Source of the DNA: Bifidobacterium aerophilum
GTDB taxonomy: Bacteria > Actinomycetota > Actinomycetes > Actinomycetales > Bifidobacteriaceae
Length of the DNA stretch: 64,000 bases
Direction: 5' to 3'
Assembly: GCF_010667685.1 (NCBI RefSeq)
Contig: NZ_WHZW01000004.1
Location: 59,449-123,448, forward strand
Part shown: positions 51,573-61,600 of the stretch, piece by piece
How the letters are laid out: each line of letters begins with the position of its first letter
Position numbering within the stretch: position 1 is the stretch's first letter
Position numbers and translations under genes: made by a program
Notes under the pieces: model-generated
Seen by the model: the letters and a program-made list of their open reading frames with translations, nothing else
What the model was told of the DNA's origin: nothing
Databases searched by the model: none

Positions 51573-51608
51573 AGGAGAGCGGTGCTCTATCCCCTGAGCT
51601 ACCGAGGC
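51536..51608 (-). tRNA. tRNA-Arg (anticodon CCT)
   Basis: The 73-nt cloverleaf is complete: acceptor GCCTCGG/CCGGGGC with one T-G pair, D arm GCTC/GAGC, anticodon stem CCGCT/AGCGG with loop CTCCTAA, T stem GTCAG/CTGAT with loop TTCGAAT, discriminator A. CCA is not encoded. It reads AGG codons. Its 3' end is the integration target of the island. Confidence 0.97.
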
Positions 51609-51791
51609 GCAAGCGACCATTGTACATGAACATAAGGTCCGGCGCACGGCCGGTCGCGTCGGACATGTGATTGTTGTGTCGGTTTCATGGCCGAAATGGG
51701 GATGCTTCGTGTGGGCCGGGGCGGTTCCGCGCCCGATGCGGTAAGGTTGCGCGAGCAAGGGATGACGTTTGACACATGGAGGCACAAGACG

Positions 51792-52895
51792 ATGGGCGCA
51801 CGGACACGGTCACGCGGAACGAAACGGCCGATGGGCCGGCCGGCGGTCCGTTCCGCTGGCGGGTCGCGTGCCGGCAATCCCCGCATCGGACGTCTGGTCG
51901 CCGGATGGACGGCGTGGGCGTTGGCGGTTCTCGCCGCTGTGGCGGTGGTCGCGCGCGCGTTGCCCGCCGATCTGCAGGCGTTGCCGTACGTGCCGGTGCT
52001 GGTATCGGTCACGCCGTGGTTCGCACTGGTCGCCGTCGTGGCGCTGGTGCTTGCGCTGATGGGGAGGCGATGGGTGGCCGCGTTGGTCGCCGTGCTGTGT
52101 CTGGCGGTGCAGGTGTGGTGGCAGTATCCGTTCTTCGAAGCGCCGGATACGCTACCCGCGGAGGCCGAGACGGCAGTGTCGGGCGCCGCCGCGGATACGT
52201 CCGACCGGTATGCGCGCGTCATGACATGCAATGTATATAGAGGACAAGCCGACGCCAAGGCCATCGTCGAACTCGTGCGCGATCAGCGCGTCGAGGTGCT
52301 CGCTCTGCAGGAGACGACCGACGCGTTCGTCGAGGCACTCGACGCGGCAGGCATCAAGGACTACCTGCCGTACATGCAGGTGTCCACGTCGGACGGCGTG
52401 TACGGCAACGGACTGTGGTCCGCGGCGCCCCTGTCCGATCCCGCCGACGACGAGGTGAATTCGAGCGCGTCGTTCATGCCGGGCGGCACCGTGACGTTCG
52501 GCGACGAGAACGGGGGAGCGTTGCCGATCCGGTTCGTGTCGGTGCACACGACGTCGCCGAAACCCGGGTATTGGACGCAGTGGAAGCGCTCGCTGGACGA
52601 ACTCGCGCTGATGCGTTCGCGCACCGACGCACGATACGTGTTCATGGGCGACTTCAACGCGACATACGACCATGCGTCGTTCCGCCGGTTCCTTGGCGAC
52701 CGGTTCTCGGACGCGGCAAGGCAGTCCGGACACGGGTTCACGTTCACCTGGCCCGCCGACCTGACGCCGTTGCCGCGGTTCGCCGGCATCGACCATATCG
52801 TGCTCGACCGGGACATCGTCGCCGGCCAGATGCAGGTCAAGAGGATCGCCGGATCCGATCACGCGGCATTGCTCGCCACCATCGCCGTGAAATAA
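51792..52895 (+). CDS. membrane-anchored endonuclease/exonuclease/phosphatase-fold protein
   Basis: A 367-residue protein with about three N-terminal membrane helices (residues 28-110) and a C-terminal EEP domain facing outwards or inwards. Catalytic motifs are C-N-V-Y-R-G near residue 145, L-Q-E-T near 173, M-G-D-F-N-A-T near 285 and G-S-D-H-A-A-L near 355. The fold covers DNases, sphingomyelinases and phosphoinositide phosphatases, so the substrate is open. The ATG at 51792 has GGAGG ten bases upstream; earlier ATGs in frame lack support. Confidence 0.82.
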   Translation: MGARTRSRGTKRPMGRPAVRSAGGSRAGNPRIGRLVAGWTAWALAVLAAVAVVARALPADLQALPYVPVLVSVTPWFALVAVVALVLALMGRRWVAALVAVLCLAVQVWWQYPFFEAPDTLPAEAETAVSGAAADTSDRYARVMTCNVYRGQADAKAIVELVRDQRVEVLALQETTDAFVEALDAAGIKDYLPYMQVSTSDGVYGNGLWSAAPLSDPADDEVNSSASFMPGGTVTFGDENGGALPIRFVSVHTTSPKPGYWTQWKRSLDELALMRSRTDARYVFMGDFNATYDHASFRRFLGDRFSDAARQSGHGFTFTWPADLTPLPRFAGIDHIVLDRDIVAGQMQVKRIAGSDHAALLATIAVK

Positions 52896-52896
52896 C

Positions 52897-53046
52897 GGAC
52901 TCAGTCGAGATTGCTTTGTGCTGAGCTGCCGAACCGTCAAGCGGACGCCCCGGTGGGGCGTCCGTAGGTGAGGGGAGCGGCTATGCCGCGCCGAGGCGAA
53001 GTGAGCGGCCGCGATAGCGGGTCGCGAAGGGGACTCAGTCGAGATT
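52897..53046 (+). repeat. modular palindromic cassette, copy 3, flanked by a duplicated xseB tail
   Basis: The 16-mer GGACTCAGTCGAGATT stands at 52897-52912 and again at 53031-53046, where it encodes the last xseB codons and stop. Between them lie GTCAAG (52936), a 9-bp hairpin (GGACGCCCC, loop GGT) at 52943-52963, GTAGG, and two GAGCGG...GC-type hairpins, the second with a GATA loop, ending GTCGCGAAGG. Confidence 0.8.
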
Positions 53047-53057
53047 CGACTGAGTCC
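53031..53057 (-). terminator. hairpin over the xseB stop
   Basis: GGACTCAGTCGA and its complement form a 12-bp stem with a 3-nt loop that includes the last xseB codons and the stop. Confidence 0.6.
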
Positions 53058-53328
53058 CAGCGGTGTCGGCGCTGGTCGCCTGCTCGGCCTGGGCGGCGTC
53101 GAGCTTGGCCTTCACGTCGTTCAGCAGGCTCTGCGCGCGCTTGGCAAGCGCCTCGCCGATCTCCCACTGACGCATCGACTGGTCGAGGTTGAGGCCGCCT
53201 GCCTCAAGCGCCTGCACGGCCTGGATGAGCTTGTCGCGCGCCTCCTCGTAGGGCATCTGCGCGATGGCCTCGCGCTCCTTGTCGGTCAGGGACGACGTGG
53301 TGGTTTCGGTGGTCTTGTTGTCGGTCAT
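53035..53328 (-). CDS. xseB: exodeoxyribonuclease VII small subunit
   Basis: A 97-residue helical subunit of the ATP-independent nuclease that degrades single-stranded DNA with XseA. The family core is Y-E-E-A-R-D-K-L-I-Q-A-V-Q-A-L-E-A-G-G-L-N-L-D-Q near residue 26-50, then the second helix. Both tails are Thr/Ala-rich. AAAGGAA precedes the ATG. It follows xseA on the same strand after a palindromic stretch. Confidence 0.95.
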   Translation of the reverse strand: MTDNKTTETTTSSLTDKEREAIAQMPYEEARDKLIQAVQALEAGGLNLDQSMRQWEIGEALAKRAQSLLNDVKAKLDAAQAEQATSADTAGTQSNLD

Positions 53329-53425
53329 GATGGATTCCTTTGGGGTTGTTGCGTGCGTCTGCGTTGAATGGTTTGGGTTCGTAGGCGTTGTGACGGTTGT
53401 GCGTATCGGGTGTGTCGCCCCCCTC

Positions 53426-53462
53426 AGTCAGCTTTGCTGACAGCTCCCCCTTCAGGGGGAGC
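53426..53462. repeat. tandem hairpins behind xseA
   Basis: GTCAGC-TTT-GCTGAC is followed by GCTCCCCCT-TC-AGGGGGAGC, four bases from the xseA stop. I recognise this pair as a palindromic element that recurs widely in gut anaerobe genomes; this is from memory and not checked. Confidence 0.7.
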
Positions 53463-53465
53463 GAG

Positions 53466-54749
53466 TTATACCTGAGGGGCTTTGCCGGTAACGGTGGCGT
53501 CGATCTGGCCGTGCTTCAGGGTGATGGTCAGCGGATCGCCGCCGGAGACGTCGTTCGGGTCGTCGAGCACGTGGCCGCCGGTCGTCTGCACGACCGCATA
53601 GCCGCGGTCGAGCGTGGATTGCGGACTCAGCGCGGTCAGACTGGCGTGCAGTTTCTCGATCGTCAGGCTCGCGTCGTCCACGATCCGGGTCAACCCGATG
53701 TCCATACGCCGGCGCGCGTCGTCGAGGAACCGCTGATGCGGCTCCAACATCGTCTGCGGTCGCGTCAGACTCGGCCGGTTCGCGTAGCCTTCGACCAGCC
53801 GCAGTTCGCCTTCGACCCGCGCCTCGATGCGCATGCGCGCACGATGGATCGCATTGTCGATCAGCTGCCACTGCTCGCGCACGTCCGGCACGACCTTTTT
53901 CGCCGCGTCGGTCGGCGTCGAGGCGCGCAGGTCGGCGGCCAGGTCGATCAGCGTCCAATCGTCCTCGTGTCCGATCGCGGAGACGATCGGCGTGGCGCAG
54001 GCGGCCGTCGCGCGCACCACCGATTCGTCGGAGAAGCCGATGAGATCCTCGAACGCGCCGCCGCCGCGCGCCACGATGATCACGTCCACATCCGGATCGG
54101 CATCCAGCTTGCGGATCGCAGCGACGATGTCCGGCGGGCACTGCGGTCCCTGCACGTGCGCGTGCACGACTTTGAATCGCACGGACGGCCAGCGCAGGTT
54201 CACGTTCGTGATCACGTCGCCTTCCGCGCGGGCCTGCGGGGCGCAAATCAGACCGATGCACGACGGGAACTCCGGCAGCGGCACCTTGCGGTCCGCGTCG
54301 AACAGCCCCTCGCCTTTGAGTTTCTTGCGCAGCTCGTCGATCTGCTCCTTGAGTCCGCCGCCTGAGCCGATCTTGCGGATCTCGTCGCCGATGAAGCTCA
54401 GCCGGGTCTGCTTGACCCAGATGTCGGCCTTGCCGTGGATCACCACGCGGTCGCCCTGCCGGAATGCGGCGGCCTGTGCGGCGAACGCGCGCCAGCCGGA
54501 CACGGAGATCGCGATGTCCTCGAAGTCGTCGCGCACGGTCAGGTATGCGGAGCCTGCGCGGCGCGTGTTGATTTCGGTGATCTGCCCGCAGATCCATGCG
54601 GACGGCCATTTCTCCACGGCGGTGTGGAACTTCTGACTGAGCACCGACACCGGCCATGGCCGCTCGGCCGTCGTCTCGCTGGCGAGTCTCGGCAGCTGGT
54701 CAAGCGGTACGGCGGGAGCCGGCGCCGTGCTTCCCATATCCCAATTCAT
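53466..54749 (-). CDS. xseA: exodeoxyribonuclease VII large subunit
   Basis: The catalytic subunit of exonuclease VII. An N-terminal OB-fold (W-I-C-G-Q-I-T-E-I-N near residue 57, with G-D-R-V-V-I-H-G-K-A) binds single-stranded DNA. The nuclease core has I-I-V-A-R-G-G-G-A-F-E-D-L near 230 and D-R-G-Y-A-V-V near 390. The ATG at 54749 gives 427 residues; a TTG ten codons upstream and an ATG four codons downstream are possible. Confidence 0.94.
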   Translation of the reverse strand: MNWDMGSTAPAPAVPLDQLPRLASETTAERPWPVSVLSQKFHTAVEKWPSAWICGQITEINTRRAGSAYLTVRDDFEDIAISVSGWRAFAAQAAAFRQGDRVVIHGKADIWVKQTRLSFIGDEIRKIGSGGGLKEQIDELRKKLKGEGLFDADRKVPLPEFPSCIGLICAPQARAEGDVITNVNLRWPSVRFKVVHAHVQGPQCPPDIVAAIRKLDADPDVDVIIVARGGGAFEDLIGFSDESVVRATAACATPIVSAIGHEDDWTLIDLAADLRASTPTDAAKKVVPDVREQWQLIDNAIHRARMRIEARVEGELRLVEGYANRPSLTRPQTMLEPHQRFLDDARRRMDIGLTRIVDDASLTIEKLHASLTALSPQSTLDRGYAVVQTTGGHVLDDPNDVSGGDPLTITLKHGQIDATVTGKAPQV

Positions 54750-55051
54750 ACGGTCCAGATTCGCGTATATAACGGACAAGCCCGATGCGTCTGCGCCGGT
54801 CGCGGAAGCGGGCGGTCATACGCGCGCATGCCGTCGCGCACGACACGCGGAGAAAATCCGTTACCTAAATCACACAACCGGTTGTTTCGGCGTCATTCCG
54901 CCATTCACCACTATATCTAGGTTTGATACGGCGCGTCGCCACTAGATATCGGGGTGGGGTTGCCGTACAGTACATAGGGCCTAAAACTTAACAGGGTGCG
55001 GATCGGCGGCGAAAACGCCGCTCCGCACCGATCGACAAGGAAGGATTTCAG
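54750..55051. promoter_or_regulatory. xseA-nrdD divergent region with two NrdR boxes
   Basis: ACCACTATATCTAGGT (54907-54922) and GCCACTAGATATCGGG (54938-54953) resemble the NrdR consensus acaCwATATwGtgt and lie 31 bp apart, three helical turns, the usual arrangement for NrdR repression. A perfect palindrome ACAACCGGTTGT lies at 54874-54885. A hairpin at 54995-55029 (GGTGCGGA...TCCGCACC with an inner GCGGCG-AAAA-CGCCGC) forms the nrdD leader. Confidence 0.75.
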
Positions 55052-57448
55052 ATGGAAACTCAGGTGATGGACACCGCCTCGACGACCGCCCGAACCGTCA
55101 AGGGCGCGGTGCTGGTCGAGAAGCGTGACGGTCGCGTGGTCGACTTCGACCCGATCAACATCATCGAGGCCGTGAAGTCCGCCTTCGGCGACCTCGACAA
55201 GCAGGTCGGGCCGGAAGAGGAGAAGATGATCCGCGGCTTCGCCAACCAGGTCGAAGGCGAGATCAAGGGACGCTACAACGGTCCGGCCAAGATCGAGGAC
55301 ATCCAGAACCTCGTCGAGCATGCGCTCATCGACGCGCACCTGTACGACGTGGCCCGCGCCTACACCAACTACCGTCTCGACAAGGACATCCAGCGCGCCA
55401 AGGCCACCGACGTGAACGAGGCCGTCGCCCGCTTCATCAACCAGGATCCGACCCTGATCCACGAGAACGCGAACAAGGACGCCAACGTCTACGCCACGCA
55501 GCGCGACCTGCTCGCCGGAGCCGTCTCCAAGGCCGCCGCGTTCAACATGCTGCCGCCGGCCGTCTCCAACGCGCACATGAAGGGCGACATCCACTTCCAC
55601 GACGCCGACTACTCGCCGTTCACCGCGCAGTCCAACTGCTCGCTGCCCAACTTCTGGGACATGCTCGCCAACGGCTTCACGCTCGGCAACGCCCCGATGG
55701 CCTCCCCGAAGTCCATCGCCATCGCCGCCACGCAGATCACGCAGATCATGAAGGACGTGGCCTCCAGCCAGTACGGCGGCCAGACCGCCAACCGCGCCGA
55801 CGAGCATCTCGCCGTCTACGCGCGCAAGGACTACGAGAAGTTCCTTGAGGAGGCCCGCGAGACCATCCCCGACGGCATGCCGGTCGAATTCGCCCGCCGT
55901 CAGGTCGAGAACGCGAAGAAGAACGAGCCGTCCAAGCTGCACTTCGGCTCCCGCGAGCCGCTCGCCATGGACGTTCCGTTCCACACCGACGTCGACGAGC
56001 TCGAGCAGGAGCGCGAGATCCTCGCCAAGATCCGCACCCGCAAGGCCATCTACGACGCCATGCAGACCATGGAGTACCAGATCAACTCCAACCGCGTCTC
56101 CAACGGCCAGACCCCGTTCGTGACGATCGGCTTCGGCCTCGGCACCGACTGGTTCGCCCGCGAGATCCAGCGCGCGATCCTCCTCAACCGCATCCGCGGC
56201 CTCGGCAAGGAGCACCACACCGCGATCTTCCCGAAGCTCGTGTTCACCCTCAAGCACGGCGTGAACGCCGACAAGGGCGACCCGAACTACGACCTCAAGC
56301 AGCTTGCGCTCGAATGCGCCACCAAGCGCATGTACCCGGACGTCGTGTTCTACGAGAACATCGTCAAGATCACCGGCTCCTTCAAGGCCCCGATGGGCTG
56401 CCGCTCCTTCCTGCAGGGTTGGATCAACCCCGAAACCGGCAAGGACGAGGAGGACGGCCGCATGAACCTCGGCGTCGTGTCGGTGAACGTGCCGCGCATC
56501 GCGCTCGAATCCCACGGCGACAAGAACCGCTTCTGGAAGCTGTTCGAGGAGCGCATGGAAGTCGCGCACCAGGCCCTGCAGTTCCGCATCATGCGCTGCA
56601 AGCAGGCCACGCCGGTCAACGCCCCGACCCTGTTCCGCTTCGGCGCGTTCGGCCGCCTCGGCGCGAACGACAACGTCGACGAGCTGTTCAAGAACGAGCG
56701 CGCCACCGTCTCGCTCGGCTACATCGGCCTGGCGGAGACGACCGCCGTGTTCTACGGCAAGAACTGGATCCGTGACCACGGCTGGGATCCGGAAGGCAAG
56801 GAGTTCGCGCTGTCGATCGTCAAGCGCATGAACGAGCTGTGCAAGCAGTGGAGCAAGCAGGAGGGCTACCACTACTCCGTGTACTCCACGCCGGCCGAGT
56901 CCCTGACCGACCGCTTCAACCGCATGGACCGCGAGAAGTTCGGCCGCGTCGAAGGCGTGACCGACCACGACTTCTACACCAACTCGTTCCACTACCCGGT
57001 GTGGCTGCAGCCGACCCCGATGGAGAAGCTCAACTACGAGAAGGACTTCCCGTACTACGCGTCCGGCGGCTTCATCAACTACTGCGAGTACCCGTGCCTG
57101 CAGGACAACCCGAAGGCGCTCGAGGCCGTGTGGGACTACGCCTACAACGTCGGCATCGGCTACCTCGGCACCAACACGCCTATCGACCACTGCTTCGTGT
57201 GCGGCTTCCAGGGCGACTTCGAGCCGACCGATGAGGGCTTCAAGTGCCCCGAATGCGGCAACTCCGACCCGGACAAGTGCAATGTGACCAAGCGCACCTG
57301 CGGCTACCTCGGCAACCCGGTCCAGCGCCCGATGGTGCACGGCCGCCACGAGGAGATCTCGCACCGCGTCAAGCACATGAGCGGCGAGACCGGCCACGTG
57401 ACGCTGGCCGACGGCCAGACCCGCGAGTGGTTCGAGGAAGCCAAGTAA
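55052..57448 (+). CDS. nrdD: anaerobic ribonucleoside-triphosphate reductase
   Basis: Makes deoxynucleotides in the absence of oxygen with a glycyl radical. The 798-residue protein has an N-terminal ATP-cone (V-E-K-R-D-G-R-V-V-D-F near residue 25), the ten-stranded barrel core, a C-terminal zinc site of four cysteines (C-F-V-C-G near 713 and C-P-E-C-G near 732), and the radical glycine in R-T-C-G-Y-L-G near 750. AAGGAAGGA precedes the start. NrdG, its activase, is next. Confidence 0.96.
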   Translation: METQVMDTASTTARTVKGAVLVEKRDGRVVDFDPINIIEAVKSAFGDLDKQVGPEEEKMIRGFANQVEGEIKGRYNGPAKIEDIQNLVEHALIDAHLYDVARAYTNYRLDKDIQRAKATDVNEAVARFINQDPTLIHENANKDANVYATQRDLLAGAVSKAAAFNMLPPAVSNAHMKGDIHFHDADYSPFTAQSNCSLPNFWDMLANGFTLGNAPMASPKSIAIAATQITQIMKDVASSQYGGQTANRADEHLAVYARKDYEKFLEEARETIPDGMPVEFARRQVENAKKNEPSKLHFGSREPLAMDVPFHTDVDELEQEREILAKIRTRKAIYDAMQTMEYQINSNRVSNGQTPFVTIGFGLGTDWFAREIQRAILLNRIRGLGKEHHTAIFPKLVFTLKHGVNADKGDPNYDLKQLALECATKRMYPDVVFYENIVKITGSFKAPMGCRSFLQGWINPETGKDEEDGRMNLGVVSVNVPRIALESHGDKNRFWKLFEERMEVAHQALQFRIMRCKQATPVNAPTLFRFGAFGRLGANDNVDELFKNERATVSLGYIGLAETTAVFYGKNWIRDHGWDPEGKEFALSIVKRMNELCKQWSKQEGYHYSVYSTPAESLTDRFNRMDREKFGRVEGVTDHDFYTNSFHYPVWLQPTPMEKLNYEKDFPYYASGGFINYCEYPCLQDNPKALEAVWDYAYNVGIGYLGTNTPIDHCFVCGFQGDFEPTDEGFKCPECGNSDPDKCNVTKRTCGYLGNPVQRPMVHGRHEEISHRVKHMSGETGHVTLADGQTREWFEEAK

Positions 57449-57477
57449 CTACTGATATCCCGCTGGTACGTGGGTCG

Positions 57478-57562
57478 CGACGGCCTCCACCATGCATTCC
57501 CTGACACACTCAAGGCCGTTCGGCCAAGCCTACGGTCAGGAAACGCATGGTGGAGGCCGTCG
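57478..57562. repeat. long hairpin between nrdD and nrdG
   Basis: 57478-57505 and 57535-57562 pair over 28 bases with two mismatches; the outer 18 are perfect. The 29-nt centre has its own GGCC-GTTC-GGCC stem. It is part of a 221-nt spacer within an operon. Confidence 0.8.
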
Positions 57563-57669
57563 CTTGCTCTGCGCTCAACGTTACGGTTGGGTAGAAACGG
57601 AAGGTGTTGTGCGGCCGGTCGTGTTCGGCGGTTACGTTGCGATTGGCCGCGAGACCGTAGAGGAGGCTG

Positions 57670-58383
57670 ATGATGGACAAGGCGCCGACGTTGCATGATT
57701 TTGCGGCGGGAGAGACGGGACGTGGGCCGTCGATTCCGACCGACGAGGCGAATAATCCTCGGGCGGGCCAGTGGGATGGACGGCGCATGTCCAAGCGCAT
57801 GATCGCCGACTACAAGACGTTCATCGTCACCGACGGCGAAGGCGTGCGCAACTCCCTGTATGTCTCCGGATGTCCGTTCCACTGCGTCGACTGCTTCAAC
57901 TCGTCCATCTGGGATTTTCAGGCCGGCCACGAGTACACGCAGCGGCTCGAGGACAAAATCATCGAGGACCTTCGCGCGCCGTGGGTGCAGGGCATCACGT
58001 TCCTCGGCGGCGAGCCGTTGCTGAACACGCCCGTGCTCGTGCCGCTCGCCGAACGCATCCGCGCCGAATTCGGGAAGACCAAGGATATCTGGTGCTGGAC
58101 CGGCTATACGTGGGAGGAGCTCATGCGTCCGGGGGAGACTCCGGACAAGCTCGACCTGCTGCACATGATCGACGTGCTCGTCGACGGCCGCTACATCAAG
58201 TCGCAGCATGATTCGCTGCTGCAGTTCCGCGGCTCGAAGAACCAGCGCATTCTTGATGTGCCGGCCTCCTTTGCGGCCGGGCGCCCGGTCATTTGGGGGC
58301 GTCTGCACGATCAGGAGCGCGACATTCCCGAAATCTATTTGAAGGACCGTATGGCCGGCGAGGACTTGCAGTCGTCGTCGTGA
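57670..58383 (+). CDS. nrdG: anaerobic ribonucleotide reductase activating protein
   Basis: A radical SAM enzyme that generates the glycyl radical on NrdD. The iron-sulfur motif C-x3-C-x2-C is S-G-C-P-F-H-C-V-D-C near residues 66-75, and G-G-E-P-L near 117 binds SAM. The 237 residues include an unusual 35-residue N-terminal extension (D-F-A-A-G-E-T-G-R-G) before the conserved Y-K-T-F-I-V-T-D. GAGGAGG lies before a double ATG, supporting the long form. Confidence 0.94.
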   Translation: MMDKAPTLHDFAAGETGRGPSIPTDEANNPRAGQWDGRRMSKRMIADYKTFIVTDGEGVRNSLYVSGCPFHCVDCFNSSIWDFQAGHEYTQRLEDKIIEDLRAPWVQGITFLGGEPLLNTPVLVPLAERIRAEFGKTKDIWCWTGYTWEELMRPGETPDKLDLLHMIDVLVDGRYIKSQHDSLLQFRGSKNQRILDVPASFAAGRPVIWGRLHDQERDIPEIYLKDRMAGEDLQSSS

Positions 58384-58635
58384 CCGTCTGACCACAACCC
58401 GACAAAGCGGGGCGACGCGCGGGGTTTTTCGCCTTCCTCTGTTAGATAAATCACGCCGGTACGCCCGTACGGCCGGCCTCTTGGGCGGGGCTTCAGACTA
58501 CAGTATGAAAGCTGAGAGGCCGGGCAACGCATGAATCGAATGCGCCGGGAGGGTGGTATGCATCCCCGACGCCGAACCGCGGATGGCACGCGAACCCATG
58601 ATTTCATGCCCCGGAAGCAGCTTAAAGAGGTTGAC

Positions 58636-61600
58636 ATGGTGAACGAAGCACATACCGCGGCGTCAGGCCACGATACGAAGCCGTTGCGCGTGGGACTCGA
58701 CATCGGCTCCACCACGGTCAAGGCCGTGGTGCTTGACCAATCCGACTCCCTGTCCGACACCATTTTCTCCGACTATCGCCGTCATCACGCCAACGTGCGC
58801 GCTACCGTCGCGGGACTGCTCGTCGACATCCATAAGGAACTCGAAACCCGCGGCCGCGGCGACGAACCGATCCGCCTGGCCATCACCGGATCCGGCGGCC
58901 TCGCGCTCGCCGACAGCATGCACGTCCCCTTCGTGCAGGAGGTCATCGCCGAAACCGAGGCGATCGACAAGGAATACCCGGCGGCCGACGTCATCATCGA
59001 GCTCGGCGGCGAGGACGCGAAGATCACGTACCTGAAGCCCACTCCGGAGCAGCGCATGAACGGCTCGTGCGCGGGCGGCACCGGCGCGTTCATCGACCAG
59101 ATGGCCACGCTGCTCGACGCCGACGCCTCCGGTCTCAACGAGATGGCGAAAAGCTACGAGAACCTGTATCCGATCGCGTCGCGCTGCGGCGTGTTCGCCA
59201 AAACCGACCTGCAGCCGCTCATCAACGATGGCGCGGCCAAGCCCGACCTCGCCGCGTCGATCTTCACGGCCGTCGCCACGCAGACCATCGCCGGCCTCGC
59301 CTCCGGCCGTCCGATCCACGGCACCGTCATTTTCCTCGGCGGTCCGCTGTTCTTCATGAGCGAGCTGCGCGCCGCGTTCCAGCGCGCGCTCGACGGCAAG
59401 GTCGACGAATTCATCGTGCCGACCAACGCGCACTTGTACGTCGCGTACGGCGCGGCGCTGCAGGCCGACATGGACACCGATGACGAAGGCCACCATTTCG
59501 AGGCGCGCACCTGCGAGGACATCCTCAAGCGTTTGGACGAACTCAAGAACCTTCCGTCCAACACGCCCACCATGCCGCCGTTGTTCCCGACCGAGGCCGA
59601 CCGCGAGGCGTTCAACGAGCGCCACCACCGCGAACACATCCACATCGGCACGCTCGAAGGCGCGCACGGCCCCCACTTCCTCGGCATCGACGCGGGCTCG
59701 ACCACCATCAAGGCGACCCTTGTCAACGACGACCGCGAAATCGTGTGGTCCTCCTACGCGAACAACGAGGGCAGTCCGCTGACCGCCGCGATCAACATCG
59801 TCAAGCAGATCCAGTCCCAGCTGCCCGAAGGCGCTTGGATCGCACGATCCTGCGCGACCGGCTACGGCGAAGGCCTGATCACCACCGGCCTGCACCTCGA
59901 CGAGGGCGTGGTCGAGACGATGGCGCATTACCGCGGCGCCGAAATGGTCAGCCCCGGCGTCACGGCCGTGATCGACATCGGCGGCCAGGACATGAAGTAC
60001 CTCGCCATCACCGACGGCGTGATCGACTCGATCGCCGTCAACGAGGCGTGCTCGTCCGGCTGCGGCTCGTTCCTGCAGACCTTCGCCATGTCGATGGGCC
60101 TGACCATCCAGGAATTCACGCAGAAGGCTCTCGCCTCGACCCATCCGGTCGACCTCGGCTCGCGCTGCACCGTGTTCATGAACTCGTCCGTCAAGCAGGC
60201 GCAGAAGGAAGGCGCCTCGATCGAGGACATCGCCGCCGGCCTGTGCTATTCGGTCGTGCGCAACGCGCTGTACAAGGTCATCAAACTGCGCGATTCCGGC
60301 GAACTCGGCGACACGGTCGTCGTGCAGGGCGGCACGTTCTTGAACGATGCCGTGCTGCGCGCGTTCGAGCTGCTCACCGAACGCGAGGTGACCCGACCGA
60401 ACATCGCCGGCCTGATGGGCGCGTACGGCGCGGCGCTCACCGCCCGCATGCACTACGAGGACGTCGCCGACGACGATCACGAGCACGTGCTCGCGGACGG
60501 ATCGTCGGCCGAATCGAACGCGGACGATACCGATGCGACCGTCGCCGATACGTCGGCTGCCGCTGGCGATGCGGTCAGGTCTGCCGACATGGCCGGCGTC
60601 GACGTGACCAATGCGGCCGACGTCGCCGACGATCATGCGAACGAGGTCGTCGTCGACGGCGTGCATCACACCGCATCGTCGATCCTGACCGGCGAAGCGC
60701 TCGACAACATGTCGATGACCACCGAACGCGACGTGTGCAAGCTGTGCCAGAACCACTGCAAGCTCACCATCACCACGTTCTCCGACGGCTCGCGCTTCGT
60801 GACCGGCAACCGCTGCGAACGCGGTGGCGACGCGAAGAAGCAGCGCTCCGACCGCCCGAACCTGTACGACTACAAGTACAAGCGCTGCTTCGCCTACCGC
60901 CGCCTGACCGACAAGAAGGCCACCCGCGGCGAAATCGGCATCCCGCGCGCGCTCAACATGTACGAGAACTACCCGTTCTGGTTCACGCTGCTCACCTCGC
61001 TCGGCTTCAAGGTCATGATCTCCGGCCGCAGCTCGCACGAACTGTTCGAGACCGGCATCGAATCGATCGCCTCCGAGAACATCTGCTATCCGGCCAAACT
61101 CGTGCACGGCCACATCAAGTGGCTGCTCAACAAGGGCATCAAGACGATCTTCTACCCGTGCGTGAGCTACGAGGACAACCTCGTGCCCAACACCGACAAC
61201 CACTACAACTGCCCGGTCGTGGCGAACTATCCGCTCGTCGTCGGCGCGAACATGCCCGAACTGCGCGCAGAGGGCGTGCGCTACATGCACCCGTACTTCA
61301 ACCTCGCCAACCACGAGCTCATGGTCGAGCGCATCGTCGAGGAGTTCGCGTGGGCGAACGTGACGCGCGAGGAGGCCGAGACGGCCGTGAAGGCCGCGTA
61401 CGCCGAGGACAAGGTGTTCAAGAACGACGTGCAGCAGGAGGGCCTCAAGGCCCTGGCGTACATGAAGGAGCATGATTGCCGCGGTATCGTGCTCGCCGGC
61501 CGCCCGTACCACGTCGATCCGGAGATCAACCACGGCATCCCCGAGACGATCTGCTCGCTCGGCATGGTCGTGCTTTCCGAGGATTCGATCTGCGAACTGC

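Noticed and set aside
54874..54885. LexA-type box in the xseA-nrdD region
   Set aside because: ACAACCGGTTGT is a perfect palindrome but does not match the actinobacterial SOS box; noted only as an unexplained palindrome.
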